Below, in pieces: positions 52,836 through 63,129 of a stretch of 64,000 nt of DNA; the stretch's first letter is position 1, and each line of letters opens with the position of its first letter. Origin of the DNA: Bermanella sp044597725 (lineage in GTDB: Bacteria; Pseudomonadota; Gammaproteobacteria; Pseudomonadales; Oceanobacteraceae); assembly GCF_044597725.1 (NCBI RefSeq), contig NZ_CP139003.1, positions 3,162,001 through 3,226,000 on the forward strand, read 5' to 3'. The position numbers and the translations under genes were made by a program. The notes under the pieces are model-generated. The model ran no database searches. It worked only from the letters and a program-made list of their open reading frames with translations, and was not told the origin of the DNA.

Positions 52836-54338
52836 ATGAAAGCGTCATTGCAATTAAAAATGGGTCAGCACCTGACCATGACCCCTCAGCTGCAACAGGC
52901 CATACGACTTTTACAGCTTTCGACAATCGACCTCCAACAAGAAATCCAAAATGCATTGGACTCAAACCCTTTGCTTGATGTGGAGGAAGAGTACGAAGGC
53001 GATGCACCGCAAGACCAGTCGACGCAGGCTGAATCGGAAAATAAAGACACCGACCCCACTGAAGCCGCTGCAGCACAAGAAGCCGCTGAAGCGAATACTG
53101 CCGACACTGACTGGAACGATAACATCCCTGATGACCTGCCAACAGACAGCGAATGGGATGACACTTGGCAAGCATCAGCCGCACCAGCATCCAGTGGTGA
53201 AAACTACGGCGGTGGCGAAGATTTTGACTTTGATAGCCGCAACGGCAGCACCGATGACCTTCAAGACCATTTGTTATGGCAATTAAATCTCACTCATGTC
53301 AGTGAGAACGATCACCTAATTGCAATTAACATTATTGAAGGGGTCGACGATGATGGATACCTTAAGGTTAGTTTAGAGGATATCCTCAATAGTTTAGATC
53401 CAGAGCTCGACATTGAACTTGACGAAGTAGAAGCAGTACTGCATCTGCTCCAACAATTTGAACCTAGCGGTGTGTGCGCTCGCAATCTACAAGAATGCCT
53501 ATCGCTGCAGTTAAGACAATTACCACAAGAAACCCCATGGCTACCCTTAGCCCAGAAACTTATTGATAACCACATTGACCTATTAGGCAGCAAAGACTAC
53601 AGCGCTTTAATGCGTAAGCTTAAGGTCAAAGAGGATGAGTTAAAGCTGGTTATCCGAGGCATCCAAGAACTAAACCCCAGACCAGGTTCGCAAATTGCCC
53701 CGCAAACCAATGAATACGTTATTCCCGACGTCGTAGTGCGTCAAGTCAAAGGCCTGTGGCGCGTGGAATTGAACCCAGAGATTGCACCGAAAATACGCAT
53801 TAATGAACAATATGCATCCATGGTGAAGCGCGCTGATAACAGTAGCGACAACAATTTCATAAAAGATCACTTGCAAGAAGCACGCTGGTTTCTCAAAAGT
53901 CTGCAAAGTCGAAATGAAACATTGCTTAAAGTCGCAACGAAAATTGTTGAGTATCAACAAGCCTTCTTTGAAGAAGGTGAGGAAGCCATGAAACCTCTTG
54001 TTCTGCACGATATTGCAGAAGCGGTTGATATGCATGAGTCCACAATTTCCCGTGTTACAACGCAAAAATATATGCACACGCCACGGGGTATTTTTGAGCT
54101 TAAATATTTCTTCTCAAGTCATGTGAGTACGACAAGTGGTGGCGAGTGTTCCTCTACTGCTATTCGTGCCATGATCAAGAAGCTTATCAGTACAGAAAGT
54201 GCGATAAAGCCACTAAGCGACAGCAAAATAGCGGCACTTTTAGAAGAAGAAGGAATCAAAGTTGCAAGGCGTACCGTTGCTAAGTACCGGGAAGCCATGC
54301 ATGTACCACCCTCAAATGAACGTAAGAGGTTGGTTTAA
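52836..54338 (+). CDS. rpoN: RNA polymerase sigma-54 factor RpoN
   Basis: 500 residues: N-terminal region I (LKMGQHLTMTPQLQQAIRLLQLS), an acidic Glu/Asp/Gln-rich region II (~45-130), core-binding region, and the C-terminal DNA-binding part with the RpoN box ARRTVAKYRE (~477-486). The highly acidic linker is longer than in E. coli. lptB lies 96 bases upstream; hpf-ptsN-rapZ-ptsO follow. Confidence 0.97.
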   Translation: MKASLQLKMGQHLTMTPQLQQAIRLLQLSTIDLQQEIQNALDSNPLLDVEEEYEGDAPQDQSTQAESENKDTDPTEAAAAQEAAEANTADTDWNDNIPDDLPTDSEWDDTWQASAAPASSGENYGGGEDFDFDSRNGSTDDLQDHLLWQLNLTHVSENDHLIAINIIEGVDDDGYLKVSLEDILNSLDPELDIELDEVEAVLHLLQQFEPSGVCARNLQECLSLQLRQLPQETPWLPLAQKLIDNHIDLLGSKDYSALMRKLKVKEDELKLVIRGIQELNPRPGSQIAPQTNEYVIPDVVVRQVKGLWRVELNPEIAPKIRINEQYASMVKRADNSSDNNFIKDHLQEARWFLKSLQSRNETLLKVATKIVEYQQAFFEEGEEAMKPLVLHDIAEAVDMHESTISRVTTQKYMHTPRGIFELKYFFSSHVSTTSGGECSSTAIRAMIKKLISTESAIKPLSDSKIAALLEEEGIKVARRTVAKYREAMHVPPSNERKRLV

Positions 54339-54446
54339 TCGAAAAAAATTGACATGAATCGCCTCCGGTTTTAGCCGGTAGCCTATACTGAAGATAGGTT
54401 ATCTGCACATTCATGCACCCAAGGGTGCCGACAGTAGGAGCTACAT

Positions 54447-54752
54447 ATGCAAATCAATATCAGCGGACACCATGTTGACATCACAGATGCGCTTCGCGAT
54501 TATGTTCATTCAAAAGTCGAGAAACTCGAACGACACTTTGATAACATAACCAATGTTCAAGTAACATTGACTGTTGAAAAGCTCATACAAAAAGCCGAGG
54601 CAACTGTACATGCTGCAGGCGCAGAGCTTCATGCCAATGCTGACAACGAAAATATGTATGCTGCAATCGACGGCTTAACCGATAAACTTGACCGTCAATT
54701 GCTTAAACACAAAGAGAAAATGGTCAATCACCGTCACGGAAATAGCCACTAA
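54447..54752 (+). CDS. hpf: Ribosome hibernation promoting factor (short HPF/YhbH type)
   Basis: 101 residues: MQINISGHHVDITDALRDYV and ITNVQVTLTVEKLIQKAEATVHA. The short form (no C-terminal dimerisation tail) promotes 100S ribosomes with RMF. TAGGAG precedes the start. The 108-base gap after rpoN holds TTGACA (54349-54354), but no matching -10 at proper distance. Confidence 0.94.
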   Translation: MQINISGHHVDITDALRDYVHSKVEKLERHFDNITNVQVTLTVEKLIQKAEATVHAAGAELHANADNENMYAAIDGLTDKLDRQLLKHKEKMVNHRHGNSH

Positions 54753-54758
54753 CGCCTT

Positions 54759-55211
54759 ATGCCTTCCAGTATTGCTCAAATTTTAACCTCAGAGCGCACC
54801 CAAAAGGGTGCGTCATGCTCTAGCAAAAAACGACTTATGCAGCATGTAAGTCAGTTCATAGCCAACACCATTGAAGATTCCGATCCCAACGAAATCTACG
54901 AGCGGCTCATTGCTAGAGAAAAATTAGGCAGTACCGGAATTGGTGAAGGCATTGCTATTCCCCACTCTCGCATTGCTGAATGCCAAGACACGATTGGGGC
55001 TTTGTTCGTACTAGATAAGCCTGTGGATTTTGATTCTATTGATCGCCAACCAGTGGACATTGTGTTTGTTCTATTAGTGCCAGAAGAAGCCACAGAACAA
55101 CATCTGCAAACTCTTAGCATGTTGGCCGAGCAGTTTAGTCAGTCAGGGTTTCGGAACCGACTACGTGACGCTCAATCAAGCACAGAGCTCTACAAAAACG
55201 CTATACATTAA
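54759..55211 (+). CDS. ptsN: Nitrogen-related PTS EIIA protein PtsN
   Basis: 150 residues of the mannitol-type EIIA fold. The phospho-acceptor is His69 in GIAIPHSR. Receives phosphate from PtsP-PtsO and regulates potassium and nitrogen responses. Starts 6 bases after hpf. Confidence 0.94.
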   Translation: MPSSIAQILTSERTQKGASCSSKKRLMQHVSQFIANTIEDSDPNEIYERLIAREKLGSTGIGEGIAIPHSRIAECQDTIGALFVLDKPVDFDSIDRQPVDIVFVLLVPEEATEQHLQTLSMLAEQFSQSGFRNRLRDAQSSTELYKNAIH

Positions 55212-55257
55212 TCATTGATACGATCTAACTTTCGCTAGCAAAATCTAAGGAATCAAT

Positions 55258-56112
55258 ATGAAGCTCGTTATCATCAGTGGCCGTAGCGGCTCTGGTAAAA
55301 GTACCGCGCTCAACGTATTAGAGGACTTGGGTTTTTATTGCATTGATAACTTACCAGTTATGTTGCTGCCCACACTCATGCAGCAAGCGAATACGCAAGA
55401 TACCGCTTTAAACGGCATGGCAGTCAGTATTGACGCTCGCAACATTCGCTCTGAGCTCGCCAATTTTGCCAATATCACGCAGCAACTGCCCCATGACTGC
55501 CAACTTGAGATTATTTATCTCGATGCTCATGTGGATACGCTACTAACACGTTTTAGCGCAACTCGACGCAAACACCCTCTTTCTGGTGCCAACACCTCTC
55601 TTTTCGAGGCCATCGATAAAGAAAGCGAGTTGTTACATCACATAGCAGATATGGCCGACTTAACCGTGGATACAACCCATCTATCCATGCACCAACTGCG
55701 ATCAATGATTAAAAGCCGAGTGGTAGATAAAGAGGGAGATAATATATCCATATTATTCGAATCATTTGGCTTTAAGCATGGTATTCCAAAAGACAGCGAC
55801 CTCGTGTTTGATGTTCGTTGTCTACCCAACCCTTATTGGGACCCTCAATTACGTAGTTTCACGGGTCAAGATCAAGCCATAATCGATTTTCTAGCCGCAG
55901 AAGATCTGGTCAATGAAATGTTTAGCGACATTGATCAGTTTCTGAAAAAGTGGCTACCTGAGTTCCAGGCTAATAATCGTACCTACATGACCATTAGTAT
56001 TGGTTGCACTGGCGGTCAACACAGAAGCGTTTATATGGCAGAACGACTCCACCGTTCATACCAACAACACTATGACAACGTGCAAGTACGGCATCGTGAA
56101 TTAAATTTATAA
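55258..56112 (+). CDS. rapZ: RNase adaptor protein RapZ
   Basis: 284 residues: Walker A GRSGSGKST (8-16), DVRCLPNPYWDP and the C-terminal GCTGGQHRSVYMAE-like metabolite site. In E. coli RapZ senses glucosamine-6-phosphate and presents small RNA GlmZ to RNase E. Whether a GlmY/GlmZ pair exists here is unknown. AAGGAAT precedes the start. Confidence 0.95.
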   Translation: MKLVIISGRSGSGKSTALNVLEDLGFYCIDNLPVMLLPTLMQQANTQDTALNGMAVSIDARNIRSELANFANITQQLPHDCQLEIIYLDAHVDTLLTRFSATRRKHPLSGANTSLFEAIDKESELLHHIADMADLTVDTTHLSMHQLRSMIKSRVVDKEGDNISILFESFGFKHGIPKDSDLVFDVRCLPNPYWDPQLRSFTGQDQAIIDFLAAEDLVNEMFSDIDQFLKKWLPEFQANNRTYMTISIGCTGGQHRSVYMAERLHRSYQQHYDNVQVRHRELNL

Positions 56113-56189
56113 GCACAAGTTAACTAGACACAAATACCAGCTATGGCTATGGTATTATAATAACAACAATAAACCGCAGTAATTTGGCC

Positions 56190-56459
56190 ATGCTTGAACA
56201 ACCTATTACCATCATTAACAAACTGGGTCTGCATGCACGTGCAGCCGCAAAACTGGTATCCACTTGCAGCCCTTACCAATGCAAAGTGAAGCTTTGTTAC
56301 AACGGCAAAGAAGTTGATGCAAAAAGCATTATGTCAGTCATGATGTTGGCCGCCAGTCAGGGCTGTGAGATTCAGATTAAAGCAGACGGTGCCGACGAAG
56401 AAGCGGCTATCAAGGCCCTAGTTACCCTCATAAACAATCGATTTGATGAAGACGAATGA
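56190..56459 (+). CDS. ptsO: HPr-like phosphocarrier NPr (PtsO)
   Basis: 89 residues, phospho-acceptor His15 in NKLGLHARAAAKLV, with the HPr second block KSIMSVMMLAASQG. Carries phosphate from PtsP to PtsN. I use ATG 56190; TTG 56184 two codons earlier is the alternative. The ribosome site is poor. A TATAAT at 56156-56161 may mark a private promoter, unsupported by a -35. Confidence 0.92.
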   Translation: MLEQPITIINKLGLHARAAAKLVSTCSPYQCKVKLCYNGKEVDAKSIMSVMMLAASQGCEIQIKADGADEEAAIKALVTLINNRFDEDE

Positions 56460-56468
56460 GCAATCGGC

Positions 56469-56474
56469 TATAAT
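56469..56474 (+). promoter_or_regulatory. Possible -10 element of mgtE
   Basis: A perfect TATAAT sits 68 bases before the mgtE ATG, preceded by GGC. A convincing -35 is not visible at 16-18 bases. The implied leader of ~60 bases ends in AAAGGAT. Confidence 0.35.
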
Positions 56475-56541
56475 GTCCTTTATATAGTCTCAATCTTTTA
56501 TTATCGGTACAATCACCGCCTCGTTAAAGGATACCCGCTCT

Positions 56542-57897
56542 ATGTCAAGAGGCGAACATCAAAACAACAAGATTCAGCATCTAGAAACGGCCCTCGAATC
56601 GGGTGCCCTTTCTCAAGTTCGACGCATCCTTAATAGCGATCTACAAGCCGCCGATGTTGCTCACCTACTGGAATCATCGCCCCCAAAAGAACGTAAACTG
56701 CTCTGGGGTCTGATTGACGAAGAAAACGAAGGGGACGTACTTCAGCACTTAAGCGATGACATTCAAAGCTGGTTGCTAAACCAAATGTCAGTGCAAGAAA
56801 TGGCCAATGCCATTTCTGATCTGGATGCCGATGATATTGCCGATGTTCTGCAAAACCTTCCGGACAAGGTTACGCAAGAAGTCTTGACCACCATGGACGC
56901 GCAAGATCGCGACCGCATTGAAGCCGTACTATCTTATTCCGAAGACAGTGCCGGTGGTCTAATGAACACGGATACCATCACCGTGCGTCCAGACATTACC
57001 ATTGAAGTAGTACTGCGTTACCTACGCCGCCACCGCAGCTTACCCGATATGACCGATAGCTTATTAGTGGTCAATCGGCGAGACGAATTTATCGGCAGCC
57101 TTCCCATTAATAAAATATTGGTAACCGATGGCGAAACAACGGTACGTGAAGTTATGAGTACCGACATCATTAATATCGACCCAGAAATGCCCGCGACTCA
57201 GGTTGCCACATTATTCGAACGGCACGATTTAATCTCGGCACCGGTTGTTGATCCAGAGACGCATAAACTGCTGGGTCGTATCACCATCGATGACGTGGTT
57301 GATGTTATCCGTGAAGAAGCCGACCACAGCTTATTAAGCATGGCGGGCTTAGATGAAGACGAAGATACCTTTTCTCCCGCTTTGAAAACCAGCCGTCGAC
57401 GGGCAGTATGGTTAGGCATAAACTTAATTACAGCATTTGTTGCCAGCGGCGTGATCGGCATGTTTCAAGATACCCTTGATAAAGTCGTGGCTTTGGCAGT
57501 ATTGATGCCTATTGTCGCGAGTATGGGCGGCATTGCAGGTAGCCAAACCTTAACCTTGGTGATTCGCGGACAAGCCATTGGCCACCTTGATTCAGGGAAT
57601 ATGGGGTGGCTTGTGAATCGTGAATTCATTGTTGGCTTAACCAATGGCATTCTCTGGTCTATCGTGATCGCGCTCGCAACGTATATTTGGTTTCAGGATT
57701 TACAGATATCCATCATTATTGGTGTCGCCATCATTATAAACCTAATCATTGCTGTTTTAGCGGGCGCACTATTACCCCTTATTCTAAAAAAACTAGGCAT
57801 TGACCCTGCACTTGCTGGCAGTGTCATCCTCACAACGGTAACCGATGTTGTGGGGTTTTTAGCCTTCTTGGGCCTAGCCACGGCCTTTTATTTATAA
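56542..57897 (+). CDS. mgtE: Magnesium transporter MgtE
   Basis: 451 residues: N-terminal helical domain (~20-130), two CBS domains (~135-260), a plug helix, and five membrane helices (~285-451) with MPIVASMGGIAGSQTLTLVIRG, the pore signature. Mg2+-gated channel in the inner membrane. ptsO lies 82 bases upstream. Confidence 0.95.
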   Translation: MSRGEHQNNKIQHLETALESGALSQVRRILNSDLQAADVAHLLESSPPKERKLLWGLIDEENEGDVLQHLSDDIQSWLLNQMSVQEMANAISDLDADDIADVLQNLPDKVTQEVLTTMDAQDRDRIEAVLSYSEDSAGGLMNTDTITVRPDITIEVVLRYLRRHRSLPDMTDSLLVVNRRDEFIGSLPINKILVTDGETTVREVMSTDIINIDPEMPATQVATLFERHDLISAPVVDPETHKLLGRITIDDVVDVIREEADHSLLSMAGLDEDEDTFSPALKTSRRRAVWLGINLITAFVASGVIGMFQDTLDKVVALAVLMPIVASMGGIAGSQTLTLVIRGQAIGHLDSGNMGWLVNREFIVGLTNGILWSIVIALATYIWFQDLQISIIIGVAIIINLIIAVLAGALLPLILKKLGIDPALAGSVILTTVTDVVGFLAFLGLATAFYL

Positions 57898-57921
57898 CTT
57901 TGAAGAAACAAACTTTTACTT

Positions 57922-58464
57922 ATGACAGACGAATACGAATTTGAAGATGAATACCTCGGACCCAGTAAATCTCAGGTAAAACGGGAAATGCACGCCCTTC
58001 AGGACTTAGGCAAAAAAATCTGTTTATTGCCTAAAAAACAGCTGACTAAGCTACCTCTTAGTCAAACCATGCTTGATGCCGTTGCCGAGTGGGATCGAAT
58101 CAAAAAACATGAGGCCCGTCGTCGCCACTTACAATATGTGGGTAAAGTTATGCGCACGGAAAATGTTGAAGATATTCAAGAAGCTCTCGATCTAATGGAT
58201 CCTAGCAGTGAAGCCTTCAACCGCGTACTGCACCAACAAGAAAAGTGGCGTGACCGTTTAATTAACGAGGGTAAGACAGCACTTAGTGAATTCTGTGAGG
58301 CGTTTGAGGTAGAAGACATTCAACAACTCAGGCAACTGATACGAAATGCCATAAAAGAACAAAAAGATATGGAACAAGCCCCGGAAACAGCTCAAAAGCC
58401 GCAAGGTAAAACCGCTGCTCGTAAGCTGTTTTTACACATCAAGAGCTTTTATAAGGAAGACTAA
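57922..58464 (+). CDS. darP: Ribosome-associated protein DarP (YjgA family)
   Basis: 180 residues of the DUF615/YjgA family that assists 50S assembly: GPSKSQVKREMHALQDLGKK, LPLSQTMLDAVAEWDRIKKHEARRRHLQYVGK in blocks. Highly basic. Its last 26 bases overlap the convergent nitrilase-like gene. Confidence 0.93.
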   Translation: MTDEYEFEDEYLGPSKSQVKREMHALQDLGKKICLLPKKQLTKLPLSQTMLDAVAEWDRIKKHEARRRHLQYVGKVMRTENVEDIQEALDLMDPSSEAFNRVLHQQEKWRDRLINEGKTALSEFCEAFEVEDIQQLRQLIRNAIKEQKDMEQAPETAQKPQGKTAARKLFLHIKSFYKED

Positions 58465-59272
58465 GCTGTTTGTGATTTTTAAGTGGCATTGCTTTACGAA
58501 TGCCAGTTACTTCATCAAGGTCAATATCAAGACTCAGCAACCCCGTGGTTTCACTATCCAGTTGAGCAACAATGTCTCCACTAGGTGATACCACCATGGA
58601 TTGCCCCCAGGTCCGTCTTCCATCTTCATGCAGCCCTACTTGGTTGGCTGCCAATACGAAACTCTGGGTTTCTATGGCCCGTGCTTTTAATAAAACTTCC
58701 CAATGTTTTTTGCCAGTAGCATAAGTAAATGCTGACGGCACTGTAATAAGATTACACTCTAGGTCTTGGTAAACCTGATACAACTCAGGGAAACGCAGGT
58801 CATAACAAACACTGAGGCCCAATTTAATGTCTTGGTGCTGCCAAACTTGTGGTGAGGTTCCAGCAACAAACGTATCCGACTCTCGATAGCTGCCTTTTTC
58901 ATCGCCTACATCAACATCAAATAAATGAATTTTATTGTACTGAACAGCTTCGGCTCCATTTCCATCAAACAAAATACAAGCCGCTAACACTTTATCCTCT
59001 TGGCTTGATGGTAACGGCATAGAGCCCGCTACAATGGCAAGATTAAAATTCTTTGCCCACTTTGCCAGTGAAGCTCGTACTAAACCACCTTGCGAAAAAA
59101 AATCACGGGCTAATTCAGTTTGGTTTTTTACCCCCAAACAAGCAAACATTTCGGGTAAAACCACCATATCTGCATGTTGCTCAGCGGCCTGTTCAATGTA
59201 ACTTTTGGCCGCTGCCAAATTGGCTTTGACATCTTTACCGCTGGTCATCTGAACTAATGCTACTTTCATCAA
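58439..59272 (-). CDS. Carbon-nitrogen hydrolase (Nit2-like)
   Basis: 277 residues with the nitrilase catalytic residues Glu41 (VVLPEMF), Lys114 (YNKIHLFDV) and Cys156 (SVCYDLRFPE). The DVDVGDEKGSYRES segment fits the Nit1/Nit2 branch that hydrolyses deaminated glutathione or omega-amides. A one-codon shorter start is possible. The ATG overlaps the yhdP stop (4 bases); the order rng-yhdP-nit is the same as in Pseudomonas. Confidence 0.92.
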   Translation of the reverse strand: MMKVALVQMTSGKDVKANLAAAKSYIEQAAEQHADMVVLPEMFACLGVKNQTELARDFFSQGGLVRASLAKWAKNFNLAIVAGSMPLPSSQEDKVLAACILFDGNGAEAVQYNKIHLFDVDVGDEKGSYRESDTFVAGTSPQVWQHQDIKLGLSVCYDLRFPELYQVYQDLECNLITVPSAFTYATGKKHWEVLLKARAIETQSFVLAANQVGLHEDGRRTWGQSMVVSPSGDIVAQLDSETTGLLSLDIDLDEVTGIRKAMPLKNHKQLSLPYKSS

Positions 59273-62200
59273 TCGTCCCCTAAGCCAAAAAAGCGTCGCA
59301 TACGATCCCAGAAACCTTTACTTTGCTTGCCTTCAATTTCATTGTCAAACCGCTTGCGTAACGTTAGCTCAGGTTCGTTCCATGTGCCTTTAACGTCATA
59401 AGTCGCACTGGTGAACTTTTCGATCTCATCACCCACTATTTTTTCACCAAAGAATAGTGACGCTGCCACCGGCGGTGCAAACCCCGCCAGAATTGCAACA
59501 AACGGCAAGCTGCTGGTAATGGGAACAGTAACTGATAGCTGTTGATCGAGCTCCTTGGTATTAAGGTTAACCCGGCCACTGGCGGAAAAGTCCGCAGATG
59601 GTCCATTGATATCAAGGGTATCAATTATCGTTAATACACCTTGCTCGATACTCGCTTTGCCATCCACTGCATCAAAGTGAACACCGGAAGAATAAAGATC
59701 GGAAAAGTCTAAACGCAAGCGTCGACCAATAGCCCCAAAATTTAATATACCAAAAACATTAAGAGCCCCAGCTTCGCCCGCGTCAACAAATAAGCCATCT
59801 CGCATTTTAAACGATACATAGCCATTAAGGCTTTGCGAATTATATTGCAGAGGTGAGCCTTGCCACGAAGCCATGATATCAGCCTGAGTCGAATCTGCTC
59901 TTACTACTGGCTTAGACCGCCATGCCGCTTGCACCCCTGCTACATCATCGGTTTCTAATTTCAAATTCAAACGGGTATTTTGCTCGGCGCCCAACATGGT
60001 TGATTGCCACTGCGCTTGACCTTGAACACTTAATTTTTTAATTAAACCCTTTATATTGTTTAAATAGATATGATCAGCATCTGTCGACATGTCTACCGAC
60101 CATTGACCATAATTAGTTGAGCCAACAAATACTTCACCTACTGAAAAGCGCACATCAGGCAAAGTGGTAGGGTCTATGTTGGCAAAAACATCAACCTGTT
60201 CTTGCTCTGTGTTATCCATATCACTGTGGGGCCAATGGATGTAATCCAGCTCAACGTCCACAGCCCCATTTGTAGCATATTGGCCATTTCCTTTAACCAG
60301 CGGAGAATCCACCGCAAGCGACCATGTTCCATTTTTTTGCTGAGCATCAAGCTTTACGTCTTTTACCACTTGGTCTTGGTATTGAACGCGATCACTACTT
60401 AAACGCAATTCACTAATAATAGACGCATCTTGTGTTTGTGACGCTGAGGTAGAATCTGGGTTATTAGATACTGACGATAACGTTGCTTGATCTTTATTTT
60501 GTATTTTTTGCCAAAGCTCTAACCAGTCCTCTACATGAATAGATGGAATATGCCCTTCAATCAATAACCCCGGATTTGCAGGAATATATGCTTCTGTTGA
60601 ACCCAAATAAACCTGCCCTGAACCTACTTTACCTTGATTCAAGGTCATAGCCATATTTAGCGTTTCGTTGTATCGCAAACCCAATTCAGGGGTTTCATTG
60701 AATGACATGGAAAAATGAAAATCTCGAGGAACGTCTGCAGCCTTGCCATAAGGTTGTGGAATGGCGACATCAATACCTGTTAGCTGAGATGAAACTTCAA
60801 TACCACTGAATCCATCTAAAACTCGGTTAATGTAGATATCACCATTAATCTCAGTATTTCCAGATATTGGATGCAAAAGACTCAAGCCAAGCCAATCTTT
60901 TAAAGCTTTACTATCAAGCACACCATTAAAACCAATGCGTGGCGAGAAGCCATCAGTTGTTAGCTGAGATTGAATTTCAACTGAATAATCATGCATCCAT
61001 AACTGAGTAGTAAGCGAATCGGAAAAAAGCCCTTTCGAAGAATGATATCGTATCGTTCCTTGCGTTTTTTCAAACTCTAAATCCAGAATATTTAAGTGCG
61101 TATTTTGTAAATTGCTAGTAACTTGAACTCGCAAATCGGAATCATCTCTAGGCACATAGAGACCCAACTTTGTGTTCTGTTGACCCTGTAGCTGCCAACC
61201 CTGCATTTGATTATCAACTACGTCTGCTAAGGGCGTTTGCGTAAAGTACGTAAGAATATCTTCTGCTTCTCCAGCAATAGCACCATCAATATATAAACCA
61301 TCAGGATTATAAGCCAAGTTTAGAGAATCGACCTTTCCACCTAACGTTGAGGCGTTATTAAATGAACCCCATACTTGCTGATTTTGAACCCATACCGTAC
61401 CAGCTACATCATTCACCTTTGGCCAATCATTTAAGTATTGAATCTCACCATCAGCCACATCCAAACGAAGTTCTAATTGCGTTTCAGCATTGCTATCCGA
61501 TAACTGAGACATTAATAAAAACTGTGCCGAGTTTATTTCACCTTCACCTAAAGCTTGAGCTAACCAATTGCGTAGGTCGTCACCTGCAACATTTGGAACA
61601 AGCCTTTTGTGGGCTGACACTGAGGCATTGTTTAATCCTAAATTAAGCAGTAATTGGCCATCTAACTCAGGTTGGTTAGGTAGCCATAATTGAAAGCCTC
61701 CCATAATTGAATCAACTTCTTGAATATCTAAATAAAGATCTTGCGCCGAAACCATTATTTTTTTATCACTGATCAGCCAATCAACTTGCCCCTGAGCCTG
61801 TTTGCTCTCAAATGGTTGTGCATAAATACCAGGGAAATTAAGTATCATATCTTGGCTATCAAACTGTACACGCCCACCTTTTTCATTCAACGCAACAACA
61901 CCACTTAGATTGTTAACACCAGGGGCCCCTTTATAAGGTAATACTGAAAGTGCATCCATTTCAGCAACAAAGCTATAGTCATTTTTTCCATTACTATCTT
62001 GATGCACAATAAGATTTGCATTTTTTAATACACCACTGGGAGAAAGTGCATCCAATAACTCATCAGCTTTATCTGGCACTAAAGATAAGTCGTATAGTAG
62101 GTTTTGGCTGTAATCTAAATCTAACTCCTCGGCAAAATACTGCCAACGGTTAACACCCTCTCTTTGGCTCAAATTTACACCTAAATGTTGTAACGACCAT

Positions 62201-63126
62201 TGCTCTCCCTTTAAGCCAAATTTGGCATGATCAAGCCATACGGACCAGCTATCCAGGCTTTGCTGTTGGACCCATAGTTGAGTATCCAAATCGGAGAACA
62301 TATTTTGTTGCGAGAGTTCTAAATAGGGGCTGGATAAATTAAATTTAGCATAATGGAGAAGGCCTTCTTTAAATTCAAAACCCACTTTTGCGGAAGGCAT
62401 GAACTGGCTAACAGGCGTTTCACCCGTGATTTTTTTTAGCCAATGAGCCACATCAACAGAGGGGATATCCATATTTCCGCGAGCATAAAATTGCTCTAAA
62501 TTAAATGGATTACCCTCGCTGTAGACTTCCATGTTGGCACGAATCTGCTTTTCTTCACCATAAACTACGCTGCCGGTCATAAGCCGATGAAAGCCATCAC
62601 CTGTCATAACGATATGATCAAGTTGGAGTATATTATCATCGCCAAAATCGACTGTGACATTATTTAATTCAAGATGTTGCTGTAACAACAACCGAGTAAT
62701 CAATTTTTGAATAGCTTCTGGATTATTTTCTTGCTCACTCTCTTGTTTATCTCCAAACGATAAATAGAGACCAGATATGCGTACGCGATCAAACACAGGG
62801 CTTAAATTAAGTAAGCTCAAACGTGGGTTGAGAACAGCGTCGATGGAGGCTATTGATAGATTTGCCTGGTGTGCCTGCTTGCCTGCAATTTTTACCCCTT
62901 CTACTTGAATAGAGGGAATTAAAATTTGCATATCACCAGATAAACTTCGAATTTCTACATTTGAATCTAGGCGCTCACTTAGATAGTCTTCGGCGTATTC
63001 ACGGTATTGACCGATATAGGGAAAAATCTGCTGCCCTATTGCACTATACAAGGCCATCAATAAGAAGGCCGCGACCAAAAGAAGATTTAACGAGTTTAAG
63101 CTTTGTTTTAGAACCGTTTTATTCAT
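59269..63126 (-). CDS. yhdP: AsmA-like envelope protein YhdP
   Basis: 1285 residues with one N-terminal membrane helix (~13-32) and a very long beta-rich periplasmic part of the AsmA/DUF3971 type. YhdP is known in E. coli as a phospholipid transporter or bridge to the outer membrane. The C-terminal part has GVLTIIDTLDINGPSADFSASGRVN, characteristic of the family. It is 3 bases after rng and co-transcribed with the nitrilase-like gene. Confidence 0.93.
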   Translation of the reverse strand: MNKTVLKQSLNSLNLLLVAAFLLMALYSAIGQQIFPYIGQYREYAEDYLSERLDSNVEIRSLSGDMQILIPSIQVEGVKIAGKQAHQANLSIASIDAVLNPRLSLLNLSPVFDRVRISGLYLSFGDKQESEQENNPEAIQKLITRLLLQQHLELNNVTVDFGDDNILQLDHIVMTGDGFHRLMTGSVVYGEEKQIRANMEVYSEGNPFNLEQFYARGNMDIPSVDVAHWLKKITGETPVSQFMPSAKVGFEFKEGLLHYAKFNLSSPYLELSQQNMFSDLDTQLWVQQQSLDSWSVWLDHAKFGLKGEQWSLQHLGVNLSQREGVNRWQYFAEELDLDYSQNLLYDLSLVPDKADELLDALSPSGVLKNANLIVHQDSNGKNDYSFVAEMDALSVLPYKGAPGVNNLSGVVALNEKGGRVQFDSQDMILNFPGIYAQPFESKQAQGQVDWLISDKKIMVSAQDLYLDIQEVDSIMGGFQLWLPNQPELDGQLLLNLGLNNASVSAHKRLVPNVAGDDLRNWLAQALGEGEINSAQFLLMSQLSDSNAETQLELRLDVADGEIQYLNDWPKVNDVAGTVWVQNQQVWGSFNNASTLGGKVDSLNLAYNPDGLYIDGAIAGEAEDILTYFTQTPLADVVDNQMQGWQLQGQQNTKLGLYVPRDDSDLRVQVTSNLQNTHLNILDLEFEKTQGTIRYHSSKGLFSDSLTTQLWMHDYSVEIQSQLTTDGFSPRIGFNGVLDSKALKDWLGLSLLHPISGNTEINGDIYINRVLDGFSGIEVSSQLTGIDVAIPQPYGKAADVPRDFHFSMSFNETPELGLRYNETLNMAMTLNQGKVGSGQVYLGSTEAYIPANPGLLIEGHIPSIHVEDWLELWQKIQNKDQATLSSVSNNPDSTSASQTQDASIISELRLSSDRVQYQDQVVKDVKLDAQQKNGTWSLAVDSPLVKGNGQYATNGAVDVELDYIHWPHSDMDNTEQEQVDVFANIDPTTLPDVRFSVGEVFVGSTNYGQWSVDMSTDADHIYLNNIKGLIKKLSVQGQAQWQSTMLGAEQNTRLNLKLETDDVAGVQAAWRSKPVVRADSTQADIMASWQGSPLQYNSQSLNGYVSFKMRDGLFVDAGEAGALNVFGILNFGAIGRRLRLDFSDLYSSGVHFDAVDGKASIEQGVLTIIDTLDINGPSADFSASGRVNLNTKELDQQLSVTVPITSSLPFVAILAGFAPPVAASLFFGEKIVGDEIEKFTSATYDVKGTWNEPELTLRKRFDNEIEGKQSKGFWDRMRRFFGLGDD

Positions 63127-63129
63127 AGC

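Noticed and set aside
52762..53190. 142-codon minus-strand frame across the rpoN start
   Set aside because: Antisense of rpoN region II, whose biased Glu/Asp/Ala codons suppress stops in other frames.
54349..54377. hpf promoter built on TTGACA
   Set aside because: The -35-like hexamer is perfect, but no -10-like hexamer is found 16-18 bases downstream; the nearest TATACT is about 29 bases away.
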